From JBAZDC01 sp041654595 (GTDB lineage: Bacteria; Pseudomonadota; Gammaproteobacteria; Burkholderiales; Burkholderiaceae_B), in NCBI GenBank assembly GCA_964551305.1, contig CAZKBT010000015.1, forward strand, positions 1 to 55,929: 55,929 bases of DNA, in the 5' to 3' direction. Made by a program: the position numbers and the translations under genes. The number at the start of each line of letters is the position of its first letter. Positions within the stretch are counted from its first letter, which is position 1. The notes beneath the pieces are model-generated. The model had not been told where the DNA came from. It saw nothing but the letters and a program-made list of their open reading frames with translations, and searched no databases. Shown piece by piece: positions 15,785 through 23,689 of this stretch.

Positions 15785-16738
15785 GTGTTGATCACTTATC
15801 ACAAAACAGCGTTGCATGGACGCAGCTTGGCCGATTTTTGCAAGGATATCGAGGGAGTGCGGCTGCGTGAAGTGGATAGTCCCGACGACCTGGAAGCGGC
15901 CGCCGCGGACAGCACCGTCTTGATGTTCAACAATCCGCTGTATACGCCGCGCATGGTCGCCGCATTGAGGCAGTCTCCCGTGAAATGGATACAGTTGTCT
16001 TCAACGGGCTACGATGCGTGCTTGCAGCATGGCGTGCCGAACTCGATCGAGGTCACGAATGCCGCATCGGCATGGTCGCCCATCGTGGCCGAGCAGGCGT
16101 TGGCCCTGATGCTTGGTCTGTTGCGCGGCATCCATCTGGCCGAACGCGACCGTCAAAAGTCGAAGTGGGACAGGCCTGCCATGCTGAACTACCTGTCGTC
16201 GCTGGAAGGCGCGACAGTCGGCATTCTGGGGGCAGGATCGATCGGCAAGGAGATCGGTCACCGGGTGCGCGCTTTCGGCGCGCGGACTCTCTTCATCACT
16301 CGAACGCCCCGTTCGATCGAGCTTGCCGATGAAACGATATCGGTGGATCGCGTGGCGGAGGCGCTTCCCAAGATCGACATCCTGGTTTCGGCCCTGCCGT
16401 TGACGCCGCAGACGGATAAGCTGGTCGACAGGACGTGGTTCGAGAAAATGAAGAGCTCGGCCCTGTTCATCAACGTCGGGCGGGGAAGTACGGTGGACGA
16501 GCTCGCGGTGCTGGAAAGCCTTGAGCAGGGCGTGATTGCCGGAGCGGGCTTCGACGTCATGGCCGTGGAGCCGATGCCGGCCGATCACCCGTTGTGGCGA
16601 TCGGAGCGGGTAATCATTACGCCCCACGTCGGCGCCTTCAACAGTCGCGTCGGCGTCGATCGGCTCATGAATCTTTGCCGCGTGAACATCGAAAACTTCC
16701 TGGCCGGCCGCGAACTCTTGAATCTCGTCGCGTTGTGA
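15785..16738 (+). CDS. D-2-hydroxyacid dehydrogenase (NAD(P)-dependent)
   Basis: A 317-residue dehydrogenase. The Rossmann nucleotide site is GILGAGSIGKEI (about 145-156). The catalytic Arg is in NVGRGSTVDE, the Glu in DVMAVEPMPADHPLW, and the His in ITPHVGAFNS, the usual Arg-Glu-His set of the family. It interconverts a 2-keto acid and a D-2-hydroxy acid in the cytosol. The start is GTG at 15785 with GGAG 9 bp upstream. Being the second gene after the dehydratase, it could reduce the 2-keto product of that enzyme, or oxidise a hydroxy acid feeding it. Confidence 0.9.
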   Translation: MLITYHKTALHGRSLADFCKDIEGVRLREVDSPDDLEAAAADSTVLMFNNPLYTPRMVAALRQSPVKWIQLSSTGYDACLQHGVPNSIEVTNAASAWSPIVAEQALALMLGLLRGIHLAERDRQKSKWDRPAMLNYLSSLEGATVGILGAGSIGKEIGHRVRAFGARTLFITRTPRSIELADETISVDRVAEALPKIDILVSALPLTPQTDKLVDRTWFEKMKSSALFINVGRGSTVDELAVLESLEQGVIAGAGFDVMAVEPMPADHPLWRSERVIITPHVGAFNSRVGVDRLMNLCRVNIENFLAGRELLNLVAL

Positions 16739-16983
16739 TGCTCGCTGGCCGGTTGCGCTCATACCGCAGCAGGGATACTTTACTGGCACGACCGGCAGCA
16801 TCATCCAGCCGCAATTCCCAAAAGAGGCCCAGAGCCGGCTGTACGGGGTAGATGGGCTGGGCGAGGTGCGTTGCGCACATGCTGAGCGGCATGGGCCGGA
16901 TCGACGCCGGTGGGCTTTGGGCCGCCGCCGCTATCGCGTGCTAATGGCCGGCCGATATTCGTATAGAATAACAACGATCAAAA
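16739..16983. other. Gene-free spacer before the fluoride riboswitch
   Basis: About 245 bp between the dehydrogenase stop and the riboswitch. No credible gene is visible. A -10-like TATAGAAT near 16959-16966 is a plausible promoter element for crcB. No terminator could be identified with confidence. Confidence 0.5.
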
Positions 16984-17038
16984 CGGAGATGGCATTCCTC
17001 CCGTAACCACCGCAGTTCGCGGTTGATGATGCCTACGA
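16984..17038 (+). ncRNA. Fluoride riboswitch (crcB motif)
   Basis: The crcB-motif aptamer is readable base by base. Stem P1 pairs GGAG (16986-16989) with CTCC (16999-17002). The internal ATGGCAT (16990-16996) can form the pseudoknot with ATGCC (17030-17034). The second hairpin is CCGC/GCGG around 17011-17023. The 3' element TGATGATGCCTAC matches the conserved end of the family. It lies 69 bp before the GTG of the CrcB channel, exactly where this fluoride-sensing element belongs. Fluoride binding would turn on channel expression. Confidence 0.9.
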
Positions 17039-17106
17039 ACAGCCGGGCAGGCTGCGTAGGCAATTGCCGCCTGTCCTTTTCCAACAACATCAATCAAGGA
17101 CATATC

Positions 17107-17490
17107 GTGTGGAAACCGATTCTGGCCATTGCCGTCGGCTCGACGCTGGGGGGGCTTTTGCGGTGGCGCCTGGGCCTAAGGCTCAATAGCATGTTTCCCG
17201 GCATACCTCTTGGAACGCTTGCATCGAATTTGATTGCCGGTTATCTGGTCGGCCTTGCCGTGGCGTTTTTTGCGCAGACGCCCAATCTCTCTCCCGAGTG
17301 GCGCTTGCTGGCCATCACGGGATTCTGCGGAGGCCTGTCCACCTTCTCGACGTTTTCCGCCGAGATCGTCGCGTTGTTGCAACGGGGACAGTATTCGCTG
17401 GCCGCGGGCGCGATTGCCGTCCATGTGACGGGGTCGGTGTTGATGACGATAGCGGGTATCGCCACGATGGCTTGGCTGAAGGCCTCCTGA
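17107..17490 (+). CDS. crcB: Fluoride ion channel CrcB/FluC
   Basis: A 127-residue membrane protein with four hydrophobic helices that exports fluoride as a dual-topology dimer. Family hallmarks are the glycine-rich first helix (GSTLGGLLRWRLGL), LGTLASNLIAGYLVGL with the conserved Asn, and GFCGGLSTFSTFSAE with the phenylalanine-lined and Na-binding region. The GTG at 17107 is chosen; the earlier in-frame ATG at 17023 lies inside the riboswitch aptamer. Control by the upstream fluoride riboswitch is strongly implied. A DUF190 gene normally follows; here it is broken. Confidence 0.93.
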   Translation: MWKPILAIAVGSTLGGLLRWRLGLRLNSMFPGIPLGTLASNLIAGYLVGLAVAFFAQTPNLSPEWRLLAITGFCGGLSTFSTFSAEIVALLQRGQYSLAAGAIAVHVTGSVLMTIAGIATMAWLKAS

Positions 17491-17503
17491 TGAAACGATC
17501 GCC

Positions 17504-17693
17504 ATGAAAGGTTATCGAGTTACGTTTCTTACTCGGCAAGACCGGCGTCATGCGCGCAAGCCCATAGCGCAATGGCTGGTTCAGCTTGCCGCCGAGTTGG
17601 GGCTGCGTGGAGCGACGCTGATTCCGGTTTTTCTACGTCAAAACGCCGGTGGAGTTTGGTATTCTTGGCGCACTCGACGCCACCGCTTCATAG
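17504..17693 (+). pseudogene. DUF190 family gene, internal deletion with frameshift
   Basis: The first 40 codons read as a good DUF190 N-terminus (MKGYRVTFLTRQDRRHARK, then WLVQLAAELGLRGATL). The frame then shifts by one at about 17625-17630, and the next frame reads FYVKTPVEFGILGALDATAS and a stop at 17691-17693, which is the normal DUF190 C-terminus. The middle of the protein, roughly half of the usual 105-115 residues, is missing. The original frame runs on to 17842 as nonsense. DUF190 proteins commonly follow crcB (13 bp here), so the gene was once the second member of a fluoride operon. Confidence 0.85.
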
Positions 17694-17838
17694 CGGCTTG
17701 TTCATCGGTGACCCATGCCCGGTCCGGTACGCGAACATCAGCGAGACGCCAAGGGCCAGGGCTTGCGACGCGTTCATGTCCCGGCTGGTCGCCTCTATGT
17801 GCGCTTAGGGACGATACCCGGAAAGCCTGCCGGCGGCT

Positions 17839-20800
17839 TTAGAACGGCTTGACCAGCCGGGGCCAGACGAGTTTTTGCAGCGCTTCCAAGGCCTGGGCCG
17901 AGCGGTCCATGTGCTGTTCTGCCTCCGCGGTGAAGCCCGAATCCTGAAAGAGGCGGATTGCCGCCGTGCCGGCCTCGTGCATGAGTCGTTCATGTTCCTG
18001 AGCCTCGCGCCACAGGTTTTGCGCGCCGGCGCCGGAGTGAAGCTGGGCGGCAAAACCGCACGTCTGGAAGTTCCAGACCGGTGCCTCGGCGGTTTTCCTA
18101 TGAAGATAATGTTCAAGAGCCGCTATCCAGCCGGCGTATCCGGAAAGATTGGCGACGACCTGATAGAAGTGCGGCGATATCGGCGCGACGCGATTCCAGG
18201 CCGGGTTCGGCCGCCATTCCTCCAGCCAGGCCTCCAGGGCATCGATCGCGAGAGGCCGCGAAATCGCGTAGCCCTGGGCTTTCACGCAACCCAGGCGCAG
18301 CAGCATTTCGGCATGGCGATCTGTTTCGACGCCTTCGCCGATGACCGATACATCGAAGGACTTGGACAGGCTCACCACGGCCTGTACGATCGTCATGTCT
18401 TCCCGGTCGCTCAGCATGTCCCGGACGAACTCCTGATCGATCTTCAGTTCATCGAAGGAAAAGTGCTTGAGGTAAGACAAAGAAGAAAATCCCGTCCCGA
18501 AATCGTCGAGCGAAATCTGCACGCCCAGCTGCTGTATCTGGTTGATGGTTCGGGTCGCCTCAGACAGATCATTGATGAGAATATTTTCAACCACTTCCAG
18601 CGTCAGCAACTCGGGCGGCGTGTCGGCATGCCGTTGAAGAATGTCATGCAAGTCGCTCAGGAAAGCGGCTCGCAGGCTCTCTTGGTCCGGAATGATCATG
18701 TTGACGCTGATTCCCAGGTCGTGGCCTTGGTTCCGGATTCGTGCCAGGTCGCTCAGGGCTTGGGAAAGCACCCAGTTGCTCAGAACCAGTCCGAGCTGCT
18801 CGTGCTCTTGAATCAAGTCGAGGAATCGATCGGGATGCAGCAACCCGGCGGTCGGGTGATTCCAGCGCACCAGCGCCTCCACGCCGAAAACCCGGCCGGT
18901 GGACATATCCACTTGCGGTTGATAGTGAAGAAGCATTTCCCCGCTCTCGATCGCCGAACGAAGCTCCGCGATGCGGGCGTTGCGCAGCATGATGGCACGT
19001 TCGAACTCCGCGTCGAAATAGACGATCTGGTTCTTGCCGTGCTGTTTGGCCGAATACATGGCCTGGTCGGCTTGGCGCAATAGTTGATCCGAGTCGACTT
19101 CGCTGTCCTGGGGGTAGAACGTAACGCCGAAACTGGCGGTAAGCCGCAATGACTTGCCGTCGAGCACGACCGGGTCGTGCATCGCGTTGAGCAATCGATC
19201 GAACACGGAACCTTCGGTCGCGGCAGGTTTTTCATTCTGGAGGATCAGCACGAATTCGTCGCCTCCGAAACGGGCGGCGACGTCCTCTTCGCGGATGATG
19301 GATTGGAGGCGGCGGGCCACGCTTTGAAGATAGCGGTCGCCCATCTCGTGGCCATTGCTGTCGTTGATGGCCTTGAACTCGTCCAGGTCGATGAACACGA
19401 CGGCGAAAGGCACATGGCGATACGCGAACCTGGAGACCGCCTGGTGCAAGGTTTTGGATACGGAGGACCGGTTCGGGAGCCCTGTCAGCTGGTCGTAGAA
19501 CGCGACATGCCTGAGCTTCTCTTCATAGCTCAGTCGTTCGGTAATGTCCGTGACGTTGGCGATGTAGTTCGCCACCGTGCCATCGCCGTTCTTGAGCGCC
19601 GCGATGCGGATTTCGATCGAATAGAGCTCGCCGGATCTCTTGCGGTCCCAGATCTCGCCGACCCAGTACCCTAGGGTTCCCAACCGGGTCCACATCGACT
19701 CGTAGAAGGATTCGTCATGCGCTCTGGAATGCAGCATGGAAGGGCTTCGTCCGAGCAGCTCGGCGCGGTCGTACCCGGTGATCTCGCAGTATCGGTCGTT
19801 GACCTCGACGGCCATGGCGTTCTTGTCGGTAATGACGATGCCGTCGTAGCTGTGGCTGAACGCCCGGGCGAGCAGTTCCAGGCGCTGTTGCGCCAGCTTC
19901 TGCGGGGTCAAGTCGACGGCGACGCAGTAAAACTCGACTTCGCCGCTAGGCGATTGCCTGAGAATCTGGCTTGAAAAAATGGTCTTCGTGGCGCCTTTCT
20001 TGTCGCGTACGACCATTTCCATGGGTGCGATGGTGATTTCCCCCGCGATCCAGCGGTCCACCATGCTGGAGACCAGGGCTTGCTCTTCCTCGGGAATGAG
20101 CAGGTCGATCACATTTCGTCCCACGGCTTCGGCGGCAGTATATCCGTATATCACCTCGCTGCCGTGGTTCCAGAATATGATCCGCTTGTTCTGGTCATAT
20201 CCTTGGACAGCAACGTTGGGCAAATGCTCCAGGAGCCCGCGAAACCGTTCCTCGCTTTGAGCAAGCGCTTGTCGCGCCAACACTTTCTCGTTGATGTCGA
20301 TGCTGACAGCCAAAATGCGCAACGTGCCGTCGATCTGGATCGGCTCCAATGTCACGGATTGCCAGAAAACCCTTCCCGCGGGATTGATCGAGCGCCATTC
20401 GAAGTTCTGGCGTCCTTCGCGTATCGTTTTTCGATTCCATTCCAAAGCGTCCTGTGTACTGAAGGGCGGGGGCTGATCCCAGATGTTGACCGTTTGCAGC
20501 TGCGGCAGTGCCTCCACTCCATGAAACCGGCATGCCAGATTGTTTGCTTCGAGTATCGCGCCGGTCTCGGGCTCGTGCATCGTGATCGCAACCGGCAGCT
20601 TTTCGAACAGTTCCCGGAAGCGATGCTCGCTGTTGATCAGGGCCGCCTGCGCGTGTTTCAGATCGGTGATTTCGATCGAGATCATCGCCGAGCCCAGGAG
20701 TTCGTTGGTATCTTCATCGAACACCGGGAAATACCTGGAGCGGAACTGGCGTTGCATACCCTCCGTTCCCGGAAAGCTTTCTTCGACCACGAAGCTCTCG

Positions 20801-22533
20801 CCGCGCCCGAGCGTCAATGCCCGCCGATTGTGGCCGCGGTACGCGTCGATGAGCTCGGGCGCGAGGGTTTGGCCGAACAGCTCGGCGTCCGTTCGGCCGA
20901 TGACTTCGTCAAGCGATTTTTTCATGAGCTTCAGGAAGCCGAGGTTCACGGTACGGTACCTCAGCTCGGTATCCATGAGAAACACCAAGTCTTCCGAGTT
21001 GTCGATCAAAGTCGCATGAAGCTTGAGCTCCTGCTCGAGCTGCTTGCGATGCGTAATGTCGGACAGCACGCCGTTGATGTCGGTCACGGTTCCGTTCTCG
21101 TCACGGGTCAGCCAGGTGAAGTCGTCCACCCAGATCCAATGGCCGTCTCCGTGACGCAGCCGGTAAATCTGCCGGTATTCATCCGGGCCATGAGCGATGT
21201 GCGCGGCGGCATCGCGCTCGATGTCCTCCACGTCGTCCGGATGGATCAGTTCTCTATAAACCATATGGCCTTCTATGAAGCCATCCGCCTTGTATCCGAA
21301 CCTCTCGATGGTCGGGCTCACGTACTGGACGGGCCATCCGGGCCGGTTGGCCCATCGGAACGTCAGGACATGAGACCGGCTGATGATGTCCGAAAGCAAC
21401 CTCAACTCGCGCAGTGTCTGTTCCCGGCCGGTTACGTTGTGATGCACGCCGACCATCAACGCGTCTTCGGTGGGATGATGATGAATCAGGCGCGCCCGGG
21501 ATTGCACGAGCACCCAATGTCCGGACTTGTGGCGCATGCGGAATTGCGTGTCGTAGTATTCCAGTTCTTCGTTCAGGTACCGATCGATCAATGCCTTGGT
21601 CTCGGTCAGGTCCTCGGGATGAGTCAGGCGCTCCCAGGTCTCGATTGTTATCGGCTCGAGGTCCTTGCGGGTGTATCCCAGCATGCCGGCCCAGATCTCG
21701 TTGACGTCCATGTGCCCGGTGGATAGCCGCCACACCCAGGTCCCGACCCCGGCTCCCTCTACGATGATGTTCAGGTTGCCGTGGACCCGGGCCAGTGCAA
21801 GGCGGTCGATTTCCTTCCAGTGGAGGTTGGCGAACATCCGAGCCAGAGTCTCGAGCAGACGCACGTCCTCGCTGCTGTATTGGCGGTGGTATCTGACGGA
21901 GTCGAAGCCTATGAATCCGAGGCATTGCGTGTCGGCCAGGATCGGCACGACGATCAAGCTTTTAATATCCTGTTCCGTAAGGGTCCGTCGCAAATCGTGG
22001 TCGATCACGCTTGCGACGTCGCTGATCACGACCGGCTCGCCCCGCCGATGCGATATGACCCAGGCGTCTTCGTTCAGGGCGGATATCGGAAAACTGGAAT
22101 GGGAATGCGCTCTGATTCCCGACGCACACCATTCATACCGGCAATGGGCCAGATTGCGCTTGAAATCGTACTCGAACATATAGGCGCGATCAGCGCCCGT
22201 GAACCGGGCGACATGCTTCAGCGCGTCGGTGATCCGGCCGTCCAGCTCCTCGGAATCATTGTGTATGAGCGTGGTGGCGATTTGCGCCATCAATTCCGCG
22301 AAGGAGCGCTTTCCGTCGGCGCCGTGGTTGTACAGATCGGCCCGGGCGTACATATTCCGGCCCGCGCTCACGGCCATCCCTTGGCCGCAAAGCAGGCCAA
22401 GGCCGGCAACGATCCGCGCGTGCCCGCATGAGAATCCCGAACTTTTCAATATGGCGGTGAGGTCGTCCAGACAGATGGGCCGGCCGTCGGCGGGCAGCCG
22501 GTACAAAATGTTCAGGTTCAGCAGGTCGCTCAT
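17839..22533 (-). CDS. GAF/multi-PAS diguanylate cyclase-phosphodiesterase with C-terminal CZB-like domain
   Basis: A 1564-residue soluble cyclic-di-GMP protein. Order: N-terminal 70 residues resembling a winged helix; GAF about 85-245; about six PAS/PAC modules from 255 to 1005; GGDEF about 1010-1170 with intact RFGGDEF near 1090 and an inhibitory RxxD (REED) five residues before it; EAL about 1185-1430 with EALVRW, DDFGTGFSSL, LKID and GEGVET intact. After EAL the last 120 residues have WIAALEHYLH, FQTCGF and EHERLMHEAG, matching the His/Cys pattern of zinc-binding CZB domains. No membrane segment is seen. Both enzymatic activities look possible. The start at 22533 has a GAGG site 6 bp upstream. 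It is monocistronic. Confidence 0.9.
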   Translation of the reverse strand: MSDLLNLNILYRLPADGRPICLDDLTAILKSSGFSCGHARIVAGLGLLCGQGMAVSAGRNMYARADLYNHGADGKRSFAELMAQIATTLIHNDSEELDGRITDALKHVARFTGADRAYMFEYDFKRNLAHCRYEWCASGIRAHSHSSFPISALNEDAWVISHRRGEPVVISDVASVIDHDLRRTLTEQDIKSLIVVPILADTQCLGFIGFDSVRYHRQYSSEDVRLLETLARMFANLHWKEIDRLALARVHGNLNIIVEGAGVGTWVWRLSTGHMDVNEIWAGMLGYTRKDLEPITIETWERLTHPEDLTETKALIDRYLNEELEYYDTQFRMRHKSGHWVLVQSRARLIHHHPTEDALMVGVHHNVTGREQTLRELRLLSDIISRSHVLTFRWANRPGWPVQYVSPTIERFGYKADGFIEGHMVYRELIHPDDVEDIERDAAAHIAHGPDEYRQIYRLRHGDGHWIWVDDFTWLTRDENGTVTDINGVLSDITHRKQLEQELKLHATLIDNSEDLVFLMDTELRYRTVNLGFLKLMKKSLDEVIGRTDAELFGQTLAPELIDAYRGHNRRALTLGRGESFVVEESFPGTEGMQRQFRSRYFPVFDEDTNELLGSAMISIEITDLKHAQAALINSEHRFRELFEKLPVAITMHEPETGAILEANNLACRFHGVEALPQLQTVNIWDQPPPFSTQDALEWNRKTIREGRQNFEWRSINPAGRVFWQSVTLEPIQIDGTLRILAVSIDINEKVLARQALAQSEERFRGLLEHLPNVAVQGYDQNKRIIFWNHGSEVIYGYTAAEAVGRNVIDLLIPEEEQALVSSMVDRWIAGEITIAPMEMVVRDKKGATKTIFSSQILRQSPSGEVEFYCVAVDLTPQKLAQQRLELLARAFSHSYDGIVITDKNAMAVEVNDRYCEITGYDRAELLGRSPSMLHSRAHDESFYESMWTRLGTLGYWVGEIWDRKRSGELYSIEIRIAALKNGDGTVANYIANVTDITERLSYEEKLRHVAFYDQLTGLPNRSSVSKTLHQAVSRFAYRHVPFAVVFIDLDEFKAINDSNGHEMGDRYLQSVARRLQSIIREEDVAARFGGDEFVLILQNEKPAATEGSVFDRLLNAMHDPVVLDGKSLRLTASFGVTFYPQDSEVDSDQLLRQADQAMYSAKQHGKNQIVYFDAEFERAIMLRNARIAELRSAIESGEMLLHYQPQVDMSTGRVFGVEALVRWNHPTAGLLHPDRFLDLIQEHEQLGLVLSNWVLSQALSDLARIRNQGHDLGISVNMIIPDQESLRAAFLSDLHDILQRHADTPPELLTLEVVENILINDLSEATRTINQIQQLGVQISLDDFGTGFSSLSYLKHFSFDELKIDQEFVRDMLSDREDMTIVQAVVSLSKSFDVSVIGEGVETDRHAEMLLRLGCVKAQGYAISRPLAIDALEAWLEEWRPNPAWNRVAPISPHFYQVVANLSGYAGWIAALEHYLHRKTAEAPVWNFQTCGFAAQLHSGAGAQNLWREAQEHERLMHEAGTAAIRLFQDSGFTAEAEQHMDRSAQALEALQKLVWPRLVKPF

Positions 22534-22614
22534 TGAGACCTCGTTCAGAGGAGCGTGTAACAGGATTGAACGGTAGCTGTTTTCGCCGTCAAAGTCTATT
22601 TCGGCTATCGTTCG

Positions 22615-23523
22615 TCATAGAGCTGCGTGTCTGCTTTTCTTCACCTGTTCGAACAGCAGGTCGACGTAGGCGCTGGCGGCCACCGACAATTCGCGATTGA
22701 CGCAGGTGATGACGCCGATCGTGCGCGCGGGCTGTGGATCTTTCATGCGTAACGGCGTTACGTCTTTCATGTTCATTTCAGCCATCACCAGGCGCGGTAG
22801 AAACGTGACCCCCAGCCCGGCGCGTATCATCCCCAGAGCGGTGACCATGTTGGCAACTTCATAGGCGGGCTCTATCCGTATGCCCCAGCCCGCGAAGCTG
22901 CTTTCGACGATGAATCGCACGTTGGACTGGCGCGGCAGCAGGATCAGGGGCTCCGACGCAAGATTTTTCCAGCTTATCTGTTTCTTGCCGGCCAGCGGAT
23001 GGCTGGAGGGCACGACGGCCATGACTTCGTCGTGCAGCAATTCGCGAAACATGAGTTCCGGCTGGTTCGAATCCAGCGTTCCGATGCCGAAATCGACTTC
23101 GCGCGACAAGACCTGACTGGTGATGTTCCAGCCCTGATTCTCGATCAGGCGCGCCGTGATGCCGGGGTGGTTCACACGGAACTGCGCAAGTGTCGTAGTG
23201 GCCAGACCGAATGCAATGGTGGGGAGGACGGAAAACACGATATGGCCTCGTCGTCCCGCTGTGATGTCGCGTATGTAGGTCCAGGCGCTTTCGAGGTCGT
23301 CGAGCGGGCGCTCGACCATCGCCAGCAGCTGCCGGCCGGGTTCGCTCAGGGTTATCTGGCGCGTAGTTCGTTCGAACAGGCGTACTCCTAGGGTCGCCTC
23401 CAGGCCCTGGATCATCTGGGAGAACGCGGGTTGCGTCATCGCCAGCTCGTTGGCGGCGCTGGAAAACGAACCGCGATGCGCGGCCAGGACGAAGCCGATC
23501 AACGGCCGTAGTTTGAAATTCAT
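22615..23523 (-). CDS. LysR-family transcriptional regulator of the hydantoinase cluster
   Basis: A 302-residue LysR regulator. The N-terminal helix-turn-helix (1-62) reads FVLAAHRGSFSSAANELAM and TQPAFSQMIQGLEATLGVRL, and the effector-binding domain covers about 90-295. The ATG at 23523 is preceded by GGAGG at 6 bp spacing; a longer open frame to 23766 would cross the divergent promoter and the hyuA start. It is transcribed away from the hydantoinase operon. A 37-bp element in the 166-bp gap recurs before the ABC transporter operon, so this protein probably activates both. The effector is unknown, presumably the pathway substrate. Confidence 0.92.
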   Translation of the reverse strand: MNFKLRPLIGFVLAAHRGSFSSAANELAMTQPAFSQMIQGLEATLGVRLFERTTRQITLSEPGRQLLAMVERPLDDLESAWTYIRDITAGRRGHIVFSVLPTIAFGLATTTLAQFRVNHPGITARLIENQGWNITSQVLSREVDFGIGTLDSNQPELMFRELLHDEVMAVVPSSHPLAGKKQISWKNLASEPLILLPRQSNVRFIVESSFAGWGIRIEPAYEVANMVTALGMIRAGLGVTFLPRLVMAEMNMKDVTPLRMKDPQPARTIGVITCVNRELSVAASAYVDLLFEQVKKSRHAAL

Positions 23524-23583
23524 GGCGGTCCTCCAAGGCCGATGCCCGCGTACTTTCAGGCCTGCTGCTGTGACGTCGAATTC

Positions 23584-23620
23584 ATACGATTTACTTAATA
23601 ATATGAAGAAATTATCGATT
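23584..23620. promoter_or_regulatory. Candidate LysR operator between lysR and hyuA
   Basis: A 37-bp AT-rich element in the divergent gap. It opens with ATACGA, then TACTTAATAATA, and ends TATCGATT. A second copy with the same length and spacing is at 29537-29573, with 28 of 37 positions identical. The ATAAT/ATTAT dyad inside it suits a LysR dimer site. Confidence 0.7.
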
Positions 23621-23689
23621 GGACAACAGTATTGCGCTCTGGTCCAATCGTTTCTCGAACTCCTCGCAATCACCGGACCTGGACTTTGA

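Noticed and set aside
16739..16983. Open stretch reading QQGYFTGTTGSIIQPQFP as a gene fragment
   Set aside because: It has no start codon, no family match that I recognise, and ends in Arg-rich nonsense; it is left as spacer.
17023..17106. ATG at 17023 as the crcB start
   Set aside because: It lies inside the fluoride riboswitch aptamer; GTG 17107 gives the normal family N-terminus.
20080..21726. 548-residue open frame antisense to the GGDEF/EAL gene
   Set aside because: Shadow of the PAS-encoding region; no recognisable domain.
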